Shown: in pieces, positions 44,656-46,866 of the stretch
Layout: each line of letters starts with the position of its first letter
Position numbering within the stretch: position 1 is the stretch's first letter
Assembly (NCBI GenBank): GCA_013285645.1
Contig: JABDHJ010000018.1
Coordinates: forward strand, 1-46,866
Reading direction: 5' to 3'
From: Verrucomicrobiota bacterium
GTDB taxonomy: Bacteria; Verrucomicrobiota; Verrucomicrobiia; Methylacidiphilales; UBA1321
Length of the DNA: 46,866 nt
Position numbers and translations under genes: made by a program
Notes under the pieces: generated by a model
Seen by the model: the letters and a program-made list of their open reading frames with translations, nothing else
Database searches by the model: none
Told to the model about the DNA's origin: nothing

Positions 44656-45767
44656 GGTTGCGTCGTTCATTTCCAGTCCATCGCATCGCGGTCCTTCTAT
44701 CCGTAGGACTTATTCTGTCATGCGACCGCCTGACACCGCGCGCCGATCCGGATTCCGCGCCGACCGCGAGCGGCGACGATACCGTCAAGGTCGATAAGAA
44801 CACGGAAACGATCATCAACGGCGCGTTGAAATATCTCGCCGCCCAGCAAATGCCCAATGGTTCCTGGACCGGGGACAAGAACAATCCCGCCTCCGCCAAA
44901 TGGGCGGTGGCGATGACGTCCTACGTGATGATGGCCTTCATGGCCAACGGCAATCTGCCCGATGCCGGCCCCTACGCCAAGCAGGTGAAAAACGGACTGC
45001 AATTTCTGCTCGATTCGGTGAAGGCCGACGGAACCTTCAACGAAGGCGACCGCTCGCATTACATGTACAGCCACGGCCTGGGCACGATGGTCCTCGCCGA
45101 GATTTACGGAGAAACGCAAAGCCCATTAATTCGTCCCAAGCTCGAACATGTGGTGCTGCTGATTATTCACGGCCAAAATCCGGAAGGCGGATGGCGTTAC
45201 CAACCGGGATCGAAGGATGCTGACATTTCGGTCACCGTTCCCCAGACCGTGGCCTTGTGCGCCGCCAAGCGCGCGGGAATCGCCGTGCCGCAGGCCACGA
45301 TCGATAAAGCTGTCGCCTATATCAAGAAGTGCCAGGTGGGAACGTCGGGCGGATTTGCCTATCAGGCAGGACAAGGTGGCCCCGGTTTCGCGCGAACGGC
45401 AGCGGCCATTTACGCTCTCCAGATTACCGGCCTATACGACGACCCCATGGTGGCCGACGGTTCACGCTACGTGATGCAGAGCATCAATCAAAGCGGTAAC
45501 CCGGGCTGGCAGGTTGAGTGGCTGACCTATGGAAATTACTATGCGGCCGTGGCGCATTACCTCATAGGCGGCGAAAAATGGAAGGCCTACTACGATACCT
45601 TCGGCCAAAAATATCTCCTCAGCCATGTGACGACGGAGGGAGACACGAGTTATTGGAACGAAACTCTGGATCCCCGGGCCAAGGGCGTCGGGTCGAATTG
45701 GTGCACGGCGGTCTTCGCCACAGTCCTCTCTCTGCCTTATGGATATCTTCCCCTCTACCAGCGGTAG
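44652..45767 (+). CDS. Prenyltransferase/squalene-cyclase-fold (alpha/alpha toroid) exported protein
   Basis: This 371-residue protein overlaps the upstream gene by ATGA. An N-terminal hydrophobic segment ends in LILSC (C24), a possible but non-ideal lipobox, so it may be a lipoprotein. The rest is a repeat protein with the QxxxGxW-like motifs of squalene-hopene cyclases and prenyltransferases: QMPNGSW (66-72), QNPEGGW (175-181) and TSGGFAYQ (231-238), each followed by helical hairpins. The catalytic DxDD motif of squalene-hopene cyclase is not visible, so it is more likely a binding or scaffold protein than a cyclase. Proteins of this fold are common beside VWA/MoxR genes in Planctomycetes and Verrucomicrobia; their role is not established. 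Confidence 0.87.
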   Translation: MRLRRSFPVHRIAVLLSVGLILSCDRLTPRADPDSAPTASGDDTVKVDKNTETIINGALKYLAAQQMPNGSWTGDKNNPASAKWAVAMTSYVMMAFMANGNLPDAGPYAKQVKNGLQFLLDSVKADGTFNEGDRSHYMYSHGLGTMVLAEIYGETQSPLIRPKLEHVVLLIIHGQNPEGGWRYQPGSKDADISVTVPQTVALCAAKRAGIAVPQATIDKAVAYIKKCQVGTSGGFAYQAGQGGPGFARTAAAIYALQITGLYDDPMVADGSRYVMQSINQSGNPGWQVEWLTYGNYYAAVAHYLIGGEKWKAYYDTFGQKYLLSHVTTEGDTSYWNETLDPRAKGVGSNWCTAVFATVLSLPYGYLPLYQR

Positions 45768-45791
45768 ATGCCGCCGTTTTTTGTGATCCCC

Positions 45792-46866
45792 ATGAAGCAC
45801 GTCGTCCTGATTGGCGCCCTTTTTCTGACGAGCAGCATTCTGCTTATCCGGGCAGGCAACGTCGTCACCCTCGCAGACAGCCCCGAAGCAACCGGCAAGC
45901 TCACGCTCAGCCCGACCACCATCAAGGTCGATGGTTCATCCTCGACCGAAATCAATCTTTCGGATGTCTTGGAGGCCAATTTTAGCGAGACCCCGTTTCA
46001 GTTGAATTACTATTTCGGCAACGGCGACAAGGGAGGCCAACTGCCGCCAAACTGGAAAGGACAGGACATCGGATCTGTTCAAAGTCCGGGATCCGTGGTC
46101 GTTCTCGATGGCACGGTTACCGTGAGTGGCAGCGGTAGCGACGAACCGCAGAAAAAGAAGGAGTCCCGGGAATTGGATGCCCTCTATTTCGCCGGCCAAC
46201 CTTGGACGGGCAACGGCGAGTGGACCGCGAGAGTGTCAACTATTGGCACCGCCCCCTGGGATGGCGGGGCCGGATTGACGTTGCGGGACACCTTGGATGC
46301 CGGTTCGATCATGTTCAGCCTCGGAGCGGGGGGGGGCTCCGGAAACGGTGCGTTCGTCTTTCGCACCGAAACCGGAAAATCATTCCTGGCGACATCAGTT
46401 CCCATGGATCTCCCCATCTGGTTGCGCCTGACGCGCTATAACGAAAGCATTTTTGCCGCGATTTCCAGCGATGGAAAAGAGTGGGACACGATCGGGCTGG
46501 CCGGTTCCAAGGCCCTGACCAATCCCTCGATCGGCGTCTATGTCAGCAGCCACAAAGACAAGGGATTGAGCAAAGCCATTTTCGACCAGGTCTCCCTTAC
46601 TCCCGTCCCCTCTTCCGCGCAGGTTCTTCCTCCGGGCGTGCTTCTGCAAAGCGGCTCGTTTATCGCCGGCACATTCGAGCATTTGAGCTTTGATGCGGCC
46701 ACCCCGGACGCGGAGGGAGGTTTCCGCCGGAACGGAAAAACCATCAACATTCCGCGCTCGAAAATCGCCGCCGTCATCATGCTGCCCATTACGCGGGGCC
46801 AGATTGCGGACATGAGCTCGCATGTGGGTCTCCTGATGAAAAACGGCGATGTCATGGACGGGGATT
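45792..46866 (+). CDS. Exported LamG/ConA-like domain protein (3' end cut by window)
   Basis: The frame is open from the ATG at 45792 to the window end (358 complete codons). A signal peptide MKHVVLIGALFLTSSILLIRA begins it. A first beta-rich region (about 35-65) contains TTIKVDGSSSTEINLSDVLE. A domain of about 130-270 resembles concanavalin-like or DUF1349-like folds: WTARVSTIGTAPWDGGAGLTLRD, then IWLRLTRYNESIFAAISSDG and WDTIGLAG. A third region (about 280-358) repeats the first in form (INIPRSKIAAVIMLP), which suggests alternating modules. It follows the toroid protein by 24 bases and probably belongs to the same operon. The substrate or partner is unknown and the C terminus is not seen. 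Confidence 0.8.
   Translation, partial: MKHVVLIGALFLTSSILLIRAGNVVTLADSPEATGKLTLSPTTIKVDGSSSTEINLSDVLEANFSETPFQLNYYFGNGDKGGQLPPNWKGQDIGSVQSPGSVVVLDGTVTVSGSGSDEPQKKKESRELDALYFAGQPWTGNGEWTARVSTIGTAPWDGGAGLTLRDTLDAGSIMFSLGAGGGSGNGAFVFRTETGKSFLATSVPMDLPIWLRLTRYNESIFAAISSDGKEWDTIGLAGSKALTNPSIGVYVSSHKDKGLSKAIFDQVSLTPVPSSAQVLPPGVLLQSGSFIAGTFEHLSFDAATPDAEGGFRRNGKTINIPRSKIAAVIMLPITRGQIADMSSHVGLLMKNGDVMDGD

Overview
The window looks like a chromosomal segment of a Verrucomicrobiota bacterium (Opitutae/Spartobacteria-like; the finer placement is a guess). The reasons are: three proteins with C-terminal PEP-CTERM sorting signals, two of them very long beta-strand-repeat surface proteins; an OprB-type carbohydrate porin with no SusC/SusD pair; and a MoxR/DUF58/VWA gene series of the kind common in Planctomycetes and Verrucomicrobia. 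The DNA is moderately GC-rich, genes are tightly packed, and many starts have a weak or no Shine-Dalgarno. I found no rRNA, tRNA, CRISPR array, integrase or transposase.

Region 1 (1-24.5 kb) is a carbohydrate-use locus. It holds an aquaglyceroporin (cut by the window edge) and an OprB porin in one operon, a GH5-like hydrolase, a GH1 beta-glucosidase followed by an FAD-dependent oxidoreductase, an AraC regulator divergent from a PhyH-type dioxygenase, a 2,914-residue PEP-CTERM repeat protein, a sugar-type MFS transporter translationally coupled to a GH5 hydrolase, and two tandem secreted GH16 enzymes. Signal peptides suggest a division of labour. The GH16 enzymes act outside the cytoplasm, OprB and the MFS carrier bring oligosaccharides in, and GH5/GH1 (no signal peptides) finish hydrolysis in the cytoplasm. 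A beta-glucan or related beta-linked polysaccharide is the likely substrate (inference).

Region 2 (24.6-34.2 kb and 42.4-46.9 kb) is a MoxR/VWA system: MoxR AAA+ ATPase, DUF58 protein, BatA-like VWA membrane protein, a second VWA membrane protein with a glutamine-amidotransferase-like segment, a HIT protein, a small opposite-strand membrane-anchored protein, and a DUF4175-like membrane protein. After an 8 kb gap come a coiled-coil protein with collagen-like tracts, a prenyltransferase/squalene-cyclase-fold protein, and a LamG/ConA-like protein cut by the window end.

Region 3 (34.2-42.2 kb) appears to be an insertion that splits region 2. It carries a 1,882-residue modular PEP-CTERM protein, a sterol-desaturase-family membrane enzyme and a small PEP-CTERM protein. 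Just beyond it, at 42225-42329, lies a decayed copy of the 3' end of the DUF4175-like gene, joined to the resumption of the operon. This scar is the most informative structural observation in the window.

Several non-coding repeats punctuate gene borders: a nested inverted repeat at 1906-2201, a pair of about 145-bp direct repeats bracketing the giant surface-protein gene (8167-8310 and 17428-17572, the second inside a 204-bp element with terminal inverted repeats), and a 27-bp-arm hairpin at 40290-40358.
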